This document shows, one piece after another, positions 52,365 to 60,931 of a DNA stretch of 64,000 nt. The translations under genes and the position numbers were made by a program. The notes under the pieces were generated by a model that saw nothing but the letters and a program-made list of their open reading frames with translations, was not told where the DNA came from and made no database searches. Each line of letters starts with the position of its first letter. The first letter of the stretch is position 1. The stretch comes from Nocardioides sp. 503 (GTDB lineage: Bacteria; Actinomycetota; Actinomycetes; Propionibacteriales; Nocardioidaceae), in the NCBI RefSeq assembly GCF_004522095.1, contig NZ_SPUI01000010.1:62001-126000 (forward strand), in the 5' to 3' direction.

Positions 52365-52401
52365 GAAGGGCCCTTGTGACTCATACTCACGAGGGCCCTT
52401 C
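52365..52401 (+). terminator. Strong hairpin terminator
   Basis: A 15-bp stem with one G-T pair: GAAGGGCCCTTGTGA (52365-52379) against 52387-52401, with loop CTCATAC. It is followed by GCCTATTTC, a weak T-rich tail. It lies 30 bp upstream of the GNAT start at 52432. Confidence 0.75.
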
Positions 52402-52431
52402 GCCTATTTCGACCCACCTCCAGGAGGCCGC

Positions 52432-53217
52432 GTGACCGTCGACCTGCTCGCCGTCTACGACCACCAGCTGCGCGGCCACGCGGAGGTCGTCGGCGCCCGC
52501 AGCTGGGACCAGGCGGGGCCGCTGTGGCGGGCGACGTACGGCGACCGCGGGCTGGTGTCGTACCGGTCGCTGGCCGAGCTCGACCGGGCCGCCGTGCAGC
52601 GCCTGGTGGGCGAGACCGTCGCGCACTTCGCGGCGGAGGAGGGGGTGACGTCGTTCGAGTGGAAGACGCGCGGGCACGACCAGCCGGCCGAGCTGACGAC
52701 CTGGCTCGCCGACTGGGGCTTCGTGCCCGAGGAGGTCGAGACGGTGATGCTGGGCGAGGCCGCGGCCCTGAGGGACGCGCCTGCGCCGCCCGAGGGTGTC
52801 GCCGTCCGGCGCATCGACGACCGGCCCGACCGTGCGGCGCTCCTCGATGCCGTGGCCGACATGCAGGCGGGGGTCTTCGGGCACGGCGACGGGGGAGCCG
52901 AGCTGCTGGCCCGGGTCGAGCGGAGCGAGGGCGGCACCGAGGTCTGGGTGGCCGAGGCGGGCGGGACCATCGTCAGCGCCGGCCGGCTCGAGGTCGTGCC
53001 GGACACGGAGTGCGCCGGCCTGTGGGGCGGCGCCACGCTGCCCGAGTGGCGCGGACGCGGGATCTACCGGGCGCTGACCGCCGCGCGGGCGGCGTCCGCC
53101 AGTGCGCGCAGGGTGCGCTACCTCCACAGCGACTGCACAGAGATGTCACGACCGATCCTCGAGCGGTCCGGCCTGCGGCGGGTCACCACGAGCACGCCGT
53201 ACATCTGGACGCTGTAG
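52432..53217 (+). CDS. GNAT-family N-acetyltransferase
   Basis: The 261-residue protein has the acetyl-CoA-binding core in its C-terminal half: a strand VAEAGGTIVSAGRLEV, then GGATLPEWRGRGIYRALTAAR with the R-x-x-G-x-G/A loop (WRGRGIY). The N-terminal half is a degenerate or accessory GNAT repeat. The GTG start at 52432 follows AGGAGG by 5 bases. Acceptor unknown. Confidence 0.87.
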   Translation: MTVDLLAVYDHQLRGHAEVVGARSWDQAGPLWRATYGDRGLVSYRSLAELDRAAVQRLVGETVAHFAAEEGVTSFEWKTRGHDQPAELTTWLADWGFVPEEVETVMLGEAAALRDAPAPPEGVAVRRIDDRPDRAALLDAVADMQAGVFGHGDGGAELLARVERSEGGTEVWVAEAGGTIVSAGRLEVVPDTECAGLWGGATLPEWRGRGIYRALTAARAASASARRVRYLHSDCTEMSRPILERSGLRRVTTSTPYIWTL

Positions 53218-53252
53218 GTCGACGCGAGCGGCCGGACGCCTACGATCGGGCC

Positions 53253-53921
53253 ATGCTCTACCGCGTGCTCCACGCCGTCGTCCCGCCGCTGGCCAAGGCG
53301 GTCTGGCGGCCGACGGTGCACGGGCTCGAGCACATCCCGGCCACCGGCGGGGTGATCCTCGCGAGCAACCACCTGAGCTTCGCGGACTCGATGGTCATCC
53401 CTATCGTGGCGCCTCGCCGGGTCGCGTTCCTCGCCAAGTCCGACTACTTCACCGGCACGGGGGTGAAGGGCGCGCTGTCGCGGATGTGGTTCGAGGGGAT
53501 GGGGATGCTCCCCGTCGACCGCGACGACAGCAAGGCCGCCATCAAGAGCCTCGACACCGCACTGGGCGTCCTGGCGCGCGGAGAGGCCTTCGGCATCTAC
53601 CCCGAGGGCACCCGCTCCCGCGACGGTCGTCTCTACCGCGGGCGCACCGGCGTCGCCCACCTCGCGCTGACCGCCGGCGTGCCCGTCGTGCCGGTCGGCC
53701 TGATCGGCACCGACCAGCTGCAGCCGGTGGGCTCCTCGCGTCCCAAGGTGGTGCCCGTGACGGTGTCCTTCGGTGCGCCGATCCAGGTCGTGGGGAGGTA
53801 CGACGGCGTGCCCCTCGGCCGCGCCCGGCGCGAGGTGACCGACGAGATCATGGCCGCCATCCAGGGGCTGACCGGCCAGGAGCCGGCGGGCGTCTACAAC
53901 GAGCGCGCGCCCGACGCCTGA
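53253..53921 (+). CDS. 1-acyl-glycerol-3-phosphate acyltransferase (PlsC family)
   Basis: The 222-residue protein has the acyltransferase motifs: NHLSFAD (H-x4-D), the GMLPVDRDD region, YPEGTRSRDG and VPVVPVGLIGT. It should acylate lysophosphatidic acid or a similar lipid at the membrane. It follows the GNAT gene by 35 bp and precedes hyuA by 28 bp. Confidence 0.92.
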   Translation: MLYRVLHAVVPPLAKAVWRPTVHGLEHIPATGGVILASNHLSFADSMVIPIVAPRRVAFLAKSDYFTGTGVKGALSRMWFEGMGMLPVDRDDSKAAIKSLDTALGVLARGEAFGIYPEGTRSRDGRLYRGRTGVAHLALTAGVPVVPVGLIGTDQLQPVGSSRPKVVPVTVSFGAPIQVVGRYDGVPLGRARREVTDEIMAAIQGLTGQEPAGVYNERAPDA

Positions 53922-53949
53922 CCCCGGCGATCTCTGCTTGGATCGACGC

Positions 53950-56040
53950 ATGCCTCGGATCAGGATCGGGATCGACACGGGCGGCACCTTCACGGACGTC
54001 GTGGCCTTCGACGAGGAGTCGGGCGAGGTGGTCACCACCAAGACGCCGTCGACGCCGAGCAACCCAGCCGACGGGTTCCTCGAAGGCATCGAGAAGGTGC
54101 TCGGGCTCCTGGGGGCCAGCGGCGCCGACGTCGCGGCGGTCAGCCACGGCACGACGGTGGCGACCAACCAGCTGCTCGAGGGCAAGGTGGACCGGCTTGG
54201 CTTCGTCACCAACACCGGCTACGAGGCGATGCTCGAGATCGCCCGCCAGTCCGTGCCCGACGGCTACGGCAACTCCTACTTCTGGGTCAAGCCCGACCGG
54301 ATCGTCCCGCGCGACCTCGTCAAGGGCGTCGAGGGCCGGCTCGACGTGACGGGCGCCGAGGTGCGGCCCTTCGACGAGGCGGGCGCCCGCGAGGTGGCGC
54401 GCTGGTTCCGCGACCACGACGTCAACACCCTCGGCATCTGCTTCCTGCACTCCTACGCCAACGCCGACCACGAGGAGCGCATGCGCGCGGTCCTCGCCGA
54501 GGAGCACCCCGACTGCGTGGTGTCGGTGAGCAGCCAGGTGCTGCGCGAGTACCGCGAGTACGAGCGCGCCATGACCACGCTCGTCGACGCGGCGGTCAAG
54601 CCCCGCCTGTCGGCGTACGTCAGCAACATCAAGAGCCGTCTGGCCTCCTACGGCGACCTGCCGTTCTACGTCATGAAGTCCAACGGCGGCGTGCTCTCGG
54701 CCGATGAGGTGGTGCACCAGCCGATCACCACCGTCCTGTCCGGACCGGCGGCAGGTGCGCTCGGGGCCGCGCTGATCGCCAAGGTCGCCGGCTTCGACCA
54801 CGTGCTCACCAGCGACGGCGGCGGTACGTCGACCGACGTGTCCGTGGTCATCCACGGCGAGCCCACGCTGACGACCGAGGGCTCGGTCGGCGCGTTCCCC
54901 TCCAAGATCCCGATGATCGACGTGGTCACCGTCGGTGCCGGCGGTGGCTCGATCGCGTGGCTCTCGCCCGAGGGGACGCTGAAGGTGGGGCCCCAGTCGG
55001 CGGGCGCCGACCCGGGCCCGATCTGCTACGGCAAGGGCGGTCGCGAGGTGACGATCACCGACGCCCACGTGTTCCTCGGCCGGATCCCGCCGCACCTGCT
55101 CGGCGGCGAGATCCCGCTGGACGTCGAGGCCGCCGCGACCGGCGTACGCGCCCTGGCCGAGGAGCTGGGCCTCACGCCCGAGGCGTGTGCGGCCGGGGTC
55201 CTGGAGATCTCCGCGTGGAACCAGGCCAACGCGCTGCGCCAGGTCACGGTGAAGCGCGGGCTCGACGTCCGCGACTTCACGCTGACGACGTTCGGCGGCT
55301 CGGGGTCGCTGCTGCTGTGCCGGCTCATGGACGTGCTCGGCGTCCCCACCGTCCTGGTCCCGCCCAACCCCGGCAACGTGTCAGCGTTCGGGCTGCTGAC
55401 CGTGGACGTCAAGAACGACTACGTGCAGACCCACGTGGCGCTGGCCGACCAGCTCGAGGCGGCCACCGTGGCCGCGATCTACGACGACCTGTCGGCGCAG
55501 GCCGCCCGGGCCCTGGCGACCGAGGGCTTCGCACCCGAGCAGCACCAGTTCGTGCGCACCGCCGACCTGCGCTACTTCGGCCAGGCCTTCGAGGTGCGCG
55601 TCCCGGTGCCCGAGGGGCTCGTCGACGTCGCCGTGCTGGCCGACGTCGCCGGCGCCTTCCATGCCGCGCACCGCGGGCTCTACGGCTACGACTTCTCCGC
55701 CGACCCCACGCAGCAGGTCGAGTGGGTCAACCTGCGGGTCTCCGGCATCGGCCCGATCCAGCGGCCCGAGATCCAGCGGCACGCCGTCGTCGAGAGCGGT
55801 TCCGAGACAGGACTTCGTCCTTCCTCGACCACCGAGAGGCAGGTCTGCTTCGACGCCTCCCAGGGGTACGTCGCCACGCCGGTCGTGCAGCGCACCGCGC
55901 TGCCGCCCGGGTCGGTCGTGGCGGGACCGGTGGTCATCGAGGAGTTCGGGTCGACGGTGCCGATCCATCCCGGCTTCACCGCGCGCGTGGACGCATACCT
56001 CAACATCATCGTGACCCGGGTCGAAGGAGCACAGGCATGA
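53950..56040 (+). CDS. hyuA: Hydantoinase/oxoprolinase subunit A, with an in-frame repeat
   Basis: The 696-residue protein has the actin-like ATPase motifs of HyuA: GIDTGGTFTDVV, SHGTTVATNQLLEG, SDGGGTSTDVSV and FGGSGSLLLC. HyuA/HyuB enzymes cleave cyclic amides (hydantoins, 5-oxoproline, caprolactam) or carboxylate ketones using ATP. Residues about 617-629 (GSETGLRPSSTTE) come from a dispersed hairpin repeat (55798-55833) and sit in the C-terminal domain between IQRHAVVE and RQVCFDA. The gene stays open. The ATG at 53950 is used; hyuB overlaps the stop by 4 bp. Confidence 0.9.
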   Translation: MPRIRIGIDTGGTFTDVVAFDEESGEVVTTKTPSTPSNPADGFLEGIEKVLGLLGASGADVAAVSHGTTVATNQLLEGKVDRLGFVTNTGYEAMLEIARQSVPDGYGNSYFWVKPDRIVPRDLVKGVEGRLDVTGAEVRPFDEAGAREVARWFRDHDVNTLGICFLHSYANADHEERMRAVLAEEHPDCVVSVSSQVLREYREYERAMTTLVDAAVKPRLSAYVSNIKSRLASYGDLPFYVMKSNGGVLSADEVVHQPITTVLSGPAAGALGAALIAKVAGFDHVLTSDGGGTSTDVSVVIHGEPTLTTEGSVGAFPSKIPMIDVVTVGAGGGSIAWLSPEGTLKVGPQSAGADPGPICYGKGGREVTITDAHVFLGRIPPHLLGGEIPLDVEAAATGVRALAEELGLTPEACAAGVLEISAWNQANALRQVTVKRGLDVRDFTLTTFGGSGSLLLCRLMDVLGVPTVLVPPNPGNVSAFGLLTVDVKNDYVQTHVALADQLEAATVAAIYDDLSAQAARALATEGFAPEQHQFVRTADLRYFGQAFEVRVPVPEGLVDVAVLADVAGAFHAAHRGLYGYDFSADPTQQVEWVNLRVSGIGPIQRPEIQRHAVVESGSETGLRPSSTTERQVCFDASQGYVATPVVQRTALPPGSVVAGPVVIEEFGSTVPIHPGFTARVDAYLNIIVTRVEGAQA
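55798..55833 (+). repeat. Dispersed hairpin repeat inside hyuA
   Basis: GGTTCCGAGACAGGACTTCG then TCCTTCCTCGACCACC. Compared with the intergenic copies the core stem is AGGAC-TTC-GTCCT instead of GGGAC-TTC-GTCCC, a paired change that keeps the stem. It is translated as GSETGLRPSSTTE. Confidence 0.9.
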
Positions 56041-57941
56041 GCAGGCGAGCGCCCACGCAGTTCCCGTTCGGGCACCTCACCGACGACGCCGGGGCCGGCG
56101 CCGACCCGGTGCTGGTCGAGATCGTGCAGGGGTCCCTGGCCAGCGTGGAGATGGAGGTGGAGACCGCGATCGGGCGCACCAGCCGCAGCCCGATGATCCG
56201 CGACGCCCACGACTTCCGCGCCGGCATCCACGACCGGCTGCTGCGCAAGCTGACCGGCCGCTCCTACTCCGCCCTCGTGCACCCGGTCGCACGGGACTTC
56301 CCGATCGAGGAGATGCAGCCGGGCGACGTCTTCTTCCACAACGACGTCTACCGCTCCGAGGGCGGCATCGGCCACCTGCCGGACCTGTGCGTGACCGTGC
56401 CGGTCTTCAGCGAGGGCCGCGTGGTCGCCTTCGTCCAGGCGTTCGGCCACCACGACGACATCGGCGGCGCCGTGCCGGGCTCGATGCCGAGCAACGCGAC
56501 CAGCGTCTTCTCCGAGGGCCTGATGGTGCCGCCGATCAAGCTGTGGGACGCCGGGGTGCCCAACCGCGCCGCGCTCGCGATCATGACCCGCAACTCCCGG
56601 ATGCCCGAGTCGCTCGCCGCCGACCTGGACGCCGAGTGCTCGGCCTGCCTGATGGGCGCGCGGCGCCTCGGTGAGCTGTTCGACCGCTACGGGGTCGAGG
56701 TGGTCGAGTCGTGCTTCGACGCGATCATCGACCGCACCACCACGACCTACCGCCGCGAGATCCTCAGCCAGATCCCTGTGGGCACCTGGGTCTGGGAGGA
56801 CTACGCCGAGCACGACGGCGTCGACGAGCCGATGCTGCACACGCAGCGGATCACGCTCACGCGCACGGCCGCCGACGACCCGGACGGCGAGCGGATCATC
56901 CTCGACTTCGACGGCACCTCGCCGCAGGCCAAGGGCCCGATCAACCACTGCGGCGACTACAGCGACGGCGTCTTCCTCAAGAAGTGGCTCGCGCCGATCC
57001 TGCGCAACCTCGCCGAGTCGCCCGAGCGCATGGCCGAGCTCGACGTCAACGAGGGCATCGTGCCGCTCATCGAGATGCGGTTCCCCGAGCCGGGGACCCT
57101 GCTGACGCCGGTCTTCCCCGCCCCCACCAACGCGCGGACGTTCGTGATCCTGCGGCTGCTCGGGGTGCTGGCCGGCGTGCTGGCCAAGGCGGTCGACGGC
57201 CGGATGCCGGCCGACCAGGAGACGATCCGCTACACCGGCGTCTACGGCGAGGACCTCCACGGGCTTCCCTACCTGATGCGCGAGGTGCTCGGCGGCGGCT
57301 CCGGCGGTCGCCACTACGCCGACGGCGAGGACACCATCCACGTCGTGCCCGACTCGCGCAACCTGCCCACCGAGTTCACCGAGGCGCGCTTCCCGTTCCG
57401 CGTGGAGTCGCTGTCGCTGGCCGTCGACAGCGGCGGGCCCGGCCGGTTCCGTGGCGGCCTGGGCTACGAGAAGCAGATCCGGATGCTGAAGGACGGCCAC
57501 TTCATGTCCATCGCCGACCGCTCGATCCTGGCGTGCTGGGGCGTGCGCGGCGGCCTGGCCGGGCAGCCGTTCTCGGTCGTCATCGACCCCGGCGGCCCGG
57601 CCGAGCGCGAGGTCGACGCGCTGGCCGACGCCGAGCCGGTGCGCGCGGGCGAGGTGATCCGCATCCGCACCACCGGCGGCGGTGGCTGGGGCGACCCGCT
57701 GGAGCGCGACCCGGCGCTCGTGGTCCGCGACGTGCGGTGGCACAAGGTCTCGCCTGAGGCCGCCCTGGCGGCCTACGGCGTGGTGCTCACGGGCGCGGGT
57801 GACGACCTGGGCTTCGACGCCGAGGCGACCGCCGCCGAGCGCGGGTCGCGGCCCACCGCGAGCGAGGCGTTCTTCGACCGGGGCGCGGGCTACGCGACGC
57901 TGGCCGGCGGGGCGGCGTACGCCGACGTCGACCTGGTCTGA
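56037..57941 (+). CDS. hyuB: Hydantoinase/oxoprolinase subunit B
   Basis: The 634-residue protein has the HyuB hallmarks: FRAGIHDR, GDVFFHNDVYRSEGGIGHLPDL, HHDDIGGAVPGS and TTGGGGWGDPLERDP near the C-terminus. His and Asp residues in the HNDVY and GHHDD region probably bind the active-site metal. It overlaps hyuA by 4 bp. The pair may handle a cyclic ureide in the same catabolic set as the ring-opening amidohydrolase. Confidence 0.92.
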   Translation: MSRRAPTQFPFGHLTDDAGAGADPVLVEIVQGSLASVEMEVETAIGRTSRSPMIRDAHDFRAGIHDRLLRKLTGRSYSALVHPVARDFPIEEMQPGDVFFHNDVYRSEGGIGHLPDLCVTVPVFSEGRVVAFVQAFGHHDDIGGAVPGSMPSNATSVFSEGLMVPPIKLWDAGVPNRAALAIMTRNSRMPESLAADLDAECSACLMGARRLGELFDRYGVEVVESCFDAIIDRTTTTYRREILSQIPVGTWVWEDYAEHDGVDEPMLHTQRITLTRTAADDPDGERIILDFDGTSPQAKGPINHCGDYSDGVFLKKWLAPILRNLAESPERMAELDVNEGIVPLIEMRFPEPGTLLTPVFPAPTNARTFVILRLLGVLAGVLAKAVDGRMPADQETIRYTGVYGEDLHGLPYLMREVLGGGSGGRHYADGEDTIHVVPDSRNLPTEFTEARFPFRVESLSLAVDSGGPGRFRGGLGYEKQIRMLKDGHFMSIADRSILACWGVRGGLAGQPFSVVIDPGGPAEREVDALADAEPVRAGEVIRIRTTGGGGWGDPLERDPALVVRDVRWHKVSPEAALAAYGVVLTGAGDDLGFDAEATAAERGSRPTASEAFFDRGAGYATLAGGAAYADVDLV

Positions 57942-58088
57942 CCGCGAGGAGGTAACGCTCCAGGGGCTCCGGGACAGGTAGGGGGACGACCACCGGCGAC
58001 ACCTCAGTGCGTCGCCTAGGCGACCGAGCGCCTCCCCGGTCCGACTACCCGGGGGAGTGGCGTTTCGGCGTTCGCTAGGTTCGGGGCC

Positions 58089-58586
58089 ATGAGCGAGCCG
58101 GTGCTGCGTCCTGCCGACCAGGACGACGCCGAGGCGATCGCGGGCATCTGGGAGCGGGGCTGGCACGACGGGCACGACGGGCACGTCCCCGCTGAGCTGA
58201 GCGCCGTACGCACTCCGGAGACGTTCCGCTCCCGCACGGCCGACCGATTGACGCAGACGTCCGTCGCGGAGGTCGCGGGCCGGGTGGCCGGCTTCGTGGT
58301 CGTGCACGGCGACGAGCTGGAGCAGGTCTACGTCGACGGGGCCCACCGCGGGTCGGGGGTCGCGCAGGCGCTCATGGCCGAGGGGCTGCGGCTCGTCGCC
58401 GAAGCCGGCCACGAGCACGCCTGGCTCGTCGCTGCGACCGGCAACGCGCGGGCCCGGCGCTTCTACGAGCGCGAGGGCTGGTTCGACGAGGGGCTGGTCG
58501 ACTACCCCGCCGAGGGGCCAGACGGTCCCATCGTCGTGACCGACCACCGCTACACGAAGGCGACGCGGCCCCTCGGCGACCGCTAG
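58089..58586 (+). CDS. GNAT-family N-acetyltransferase
   Basis: The 165-residue protein has one complete GNAT domain: VRTPETFRSRT, LEQVYVDGAHRGSGVAQAL (acetyl-CoA loop HRGSGVA) and GNARARRFYEREGW. It follows hyuB after a 147-bp gap and is convergent with the SDR gene, sharing almost no spacer. Acceptor unknown. Confidence 0.9.
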   Translation: MSEPVLRPADQDDAEAIAGIWERGWHDGHDGHVPAELSAVRTPETFRSRTADRLTQTSVAEVAGRVAGFVVVHGDELEQVYVDGAHRGSGVAQALMAEGLRLVAEAGHEHAWLVAATGNARARRFYEREGWFDEGLVDYPAEGPDGPIVVTDHRYTKATRPLGDR

Positions 58587-59285
58587 TCAGACGACCAGGT
58601 GGGCGGGCGGCCCGGAGAGCACGGACTTCACGAAGCGGCTCGTGTCGTCGCCCAGGACCTCCTCGTCGCCGTTCTCCAGGGCCTCGAGCACCTGGGCGAC
58701 GAGGTCCTCCGGCGGGAGCTTGGGGCCCTCGACGTGGGCAGCCATGTCGGTGTCGAGGTAGCCGACGTGGACCCCGACGACCAGGGTTCCCTGCTCGCGG
58801 AGCTCCCCGCGGGTCACGTTGGTCAGCGACCAGGCGGCCGCCTTGGAGGCGGAGTAGCCGCCCACCGCCGGGCTGGTCGCCCAGGACAGGGCGGAGAGCA
58901 CGTTGACGACCGCTCCGCCGCCGTTGGCCGCCAGCACGGGCGCGAAGGCGCGGGTGACCCGCAGCGGTCCCAGGGTGTTGGTCTCGAGCTCCTCGCGGAA
59001 GCCGTCCAGGGACGCGGCGGTGAGCACCGAGCCGCCGCGCCCGATGCCGGCGTTGTTGACGACGACGGTGACGTCGCCCAGCCGGGCGGCGACCTCGGCG
59101 ACCGAGGCGTCGTCGCTGACGTCCAGGCGGACCGGCGTGGCGCCCGCGACCGTGACGCTCTCCGGGTCGCGGGCGCCGGCGTAGACGGTGGCGCCCGCGG
59201 CGACGAGGGCCTCGGTGAACGCCTTGCCGAGGCCGCGGTTGGCGCCGGTGACGAGGACGGTGGACTGGTCGAGGGTGATGCTCAT
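58587..59285 (-). CDS. Short-chain dehydrogenase/reductase
   Basis: The 232-residue protein has TGANRGLG, NNAGIG, the catalytic Ser in NVLSALSW and YSASK. The C-terminal region (HVGYLDTDMAAHVEGP) is typical of the classical group. It is divergent from the TetR gene and its promoter carries the first of two identical TetR-type operators, so the neighbouring regulator probably represses it. Confidence 0.9.
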   Translation of the reverse strand: MSITLDQSTVLVTGANRGLGKAFTEALVAAGATVYAGARDPESVTVAGATPVRLDVSDDASVAEVAARLGDVTVVVNNAGIGRGGSVLTAASLDGFREELETNTLGPLRVTRAFAPVLAANGGGAVVNVLSALSWATSPAVGGYSASKAAAWSLTNVTRGELREQGTLVVGVHVGYLDTDMAAHVEGPKLPPEDLVAQVLEALENGDEEVLGDDTSRFVKSVLSGPPAHLVV

Positions 59286-59305
59286 GGGAGTGCCTTCCGT
59301 TGATG

Positions 59306-59321
59306 CGGACCGATCGGTCCG
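59306..59321. promoter_or_regulatory. TetR operator, copy 1
   Basis: CGGACCGATCGGTCCG, a perfect 16-bp palindrome 20 bp upstream of the SDR start. Confidence 0.75.
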
Positions 59322-59354
59322 TTACGGGTGCAGCCCCCGGGACCCGCGATCCAT

Positions 59355-59368
59355 TCCCGGATCCGGGA
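59355..59368. promoter_or_regulatory. Additional palindrome between the two operators
   Basis: TCCCGGATCCGGGA, a perfect 14-bp palindrome in the same divergent spacer, unrelated to the operator sequence. It may be a separate site. Confidence 0.35.
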
Positions 59369-59371
59369 GAT

Positions 59372-59387
59372 CGGACCGATCGGTCCG
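59372..59387. promoter_or_regulatory. TetR operator, copy 2
   Basis: The same 16-bp palindrome CGGACCGATCGGTCCG, 12 bp upstream of the TetR start; followed by GTAAC where copy 1 has GTTAC. Paired sites in a divergent spacer are typical for TetR autoregulation. Confidence 0.75.
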
Positions 59388-59399
59388 TAACATGAGCCC

Positions 59400-59969
59400 A
59401 TGCCCCGCGCCGCCGACCCCGCCCTGCGTGACCGGATCGTCGAGACCTCCGCCGCGCTGTTCTACGAGCGCGGCGTGCGCGCCGTGGGGATGGCCGAGAT
59501 CGTGGCGGCGGTGGGCTGCGGCAAGAACGCGCTCTACCGGCACTTCCCCAGCAAGGAGGCGCTCGTCCTGGCCTACCTCCAGCACATGGCGCGGTGGCTG
59601 GACGCCACGATGGACGGCGCGCTCGCGGGTCTCGAGCGGGTGCCGTCGGCCGCGCTGGTCGCCGTCACGCGGCAGGTGGCCGACTGGGTGGCTGCCCCCG
59701 GCTACCGCGGCTGTCCGTTCCGCAGCTACCTGCGCGAGGTGCGCGAGGACGACCACGCGCCCGCCCGCCTCGCGGAGGCCGAGGTCGAGGGCCTGCGCGT
59801 GCGCGTCGACGCCCTGGTGGCCCGGCTCGGGACCCCGCAGCCGGACCTCCTCGCCGACCGCATCTGGCTGGTGATCGAGGGCCTCTACGCCAGTGCGCCC
59901 TACGGCGACCGCGAGCAGAGCGCCACGACCGCGGTCGGGCTGGTGCAGGAGCTGCTCGCGGCTGCGTAG
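59400..59969 (+). CDS. TetR-family regulator of the SDR gene
   Basis: The 189-residue protein has the DNA-binding helices AVGMAEIVAAVGCGKNALYRHFPSKE. The C-terminal part (GYRGCPFRSYLREV) resembles the TetR_C group that controls SDR and oxidoreductase genes. It has no clear ribosome site, and copy 2 of the operator lies just before it. Carbamate kinase starts 9 bp after the stop and may share its transcript. Confidence 0.9.
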   Translation: MPRAADPALRDRIVETSAALFYERGVRAVGMAEIVAAVGCGKNALYRHFPSKEALVLAYLQHMARWLDATMDGALAGLERVPSAALVAVTRQVADWVAAPGYRGCPFRSYLREVREDDHAPARLAEAEVEGLRVRVDALVARLGTPQPDLLADRIWLVIEGLYASAPYGDREQSATTAVGLVQELLAAA

Positions 59970-59978
59970 GGTCGGCCC

Positions 59979-60911
59979 ATGAGGGTCCTGCTCGCGCTCG
60001 GCGGCAACGCCATGACGAACGCCGAGGGGCGGGCGCGCCCCGAGGACCAGATCGCCGCCGCCGAGGTCGCCATGGCCGCGGTCGCCGACCTCCTCGCCCA
60101 CGACGTCGAGGTCGTCATCACCCACGGCAACGGTCCGCAGGTGGGCAACCTGCTGGTCAAGAACGAGCTCGCCGCTGCCGTCGTGCCGCCGGTCCCGCTC
60201 GACTGGTGCGGGGCGCAGACCCAGGCCACCCTCGGGTTCGTCCTGATGAACGCGCTCGAGTCGGCGCTCCTGGCGCGCGGCCTCGACCGCCGTACGGCGA
60301 CGGTGGTGACGCGCACGCTCGTCGACGGCGACGACCCGGGCTTCTCCACCCCGACCAAGCCGATCGGCCGCTACCTGCCCGCCGACGAGGCGGCGCTCCT
60401 CCAAGGGCACGGTGAGGTGTGGGAGGACCGCGGCGACCAGGGCTGGCGGCGCGTCGTCGCCTCTCCGGAGCCGCGGGAGATCCTGGACGCGCCCGCTGCG
60501 CTCGCGCTGATCGAGGCGGGCTTCGTGGTGGTCGCCAACGGCGGCGGCGGGATCCCCGTCGTCCGCGAGGACGGCCGCCTGCGCGGTGTCGAGGCGGTGA
60601 TCGACAAGGACCTCGGCGCGGCGCTGCTCGCCGAGACCGTCGGGGCCGACGTGCTCGTGGTCGCGACGAACGTGCCGCACGCCGTGCTGCGCTACGGCGA
60701 GCCGGACGCCGAGGAGCTCGGCAGGGTCAGCGTCGTCGAGCTGCGTCGCCATGCCGCCGAGGGCCACTTCGCGCGCGGCTCGATGGGTCCCAAGGTCGAC
60801 GCGGTGTGCCGGTTCGTCGAGCGGACCGGGCGCCGTGGTGTGATCACGAGCCTGGACAACATCGCCCACGCCGTGGACGGTGGAGCCGGCACGATCGTCA
60901 CGCCCGCGTAG
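59979..60911 (+). CDS. arcC: Carbamate kinase
   Basis: The 310-residue protein has the amino-acid kinase start LLALGGNAM, THGNGPQVGNLL, the carbamate-site region TRTLVDGDDPGFSTPTKPIG, NGGGGIPVV and GSMGPKVDA. It transfers phosphate from carbamoyl phosphate to ADP, releasing ammonia and CO2. No arginine deiminase genes are present. In E. coli arcC follows allFGH-type genes; here the partner could be the AllFGH set 18 kb away. The barbiturase-type gene begins 20 bp later. Confidence 0.93.
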   Translation: MRVLLALGGNAMTNAEGRARPEDQIAAAEVAMAAVADLLAHDVEVVITHGNGPQVGNLLVKNELAAAVVPPVPLDWCGAQTQATLGFVLMNALESALLARGLDRRTATVVTRTLVDGDDPGFSTPTKPIGRYLPADEAALLQGHGEVWEDRGDQGWRRVVASPEPREILDAPAALALIEAGFVVVANGGGGIPVVREDGRLRGVEAVIDKDLGAALLAETVGADVLVVATNVPHAVLRYGEPDAEELGRVSVVELRRHAAEGHFARGSMGPKVDAVCRFVERTGRRGVITSLDNIAHAVDGGAGTIVTPA

Positions 60912-60931
60912 GTCTCGAAAGGACATCCCCC

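Larger units (their letters stand above)
51387..52431. other. Non-coding region of about 1 kb with repeats, DnaA-like boxes and a terminator
   Basis: No convincing gene lies here. It holds eight copies of the dispersed repeat in three or more subtypes (51487-52052), perfect DnaA-box-like sequences at 51446 and 52063, and a structured stretch that ends in the strong hairpin at 52365-52401. The open frames in it are translations of the repeat. Confidence 0.75.

Noticed and set aside
52089..52379. Short open frame of about 96 codons
   Set aside because: Trp/Cys/Arg-rich translation unlike neighbouring genes, no ribosome site, and it runs into the terminator hairpin.
52205..52401. 6C RNA, SRP RNA, tmRNA or RNase P RNA
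   Set aside because: Only one run of six C is present and none of the conserved cores of these RNAs could be found. It is left as an unassigned candidate.
59979..60911. Arginine deiminase pathway
   Set aside because: Carbamate kinase is present, but no arginine deiminase or ornithine carbamoyltransferase lies nearby.
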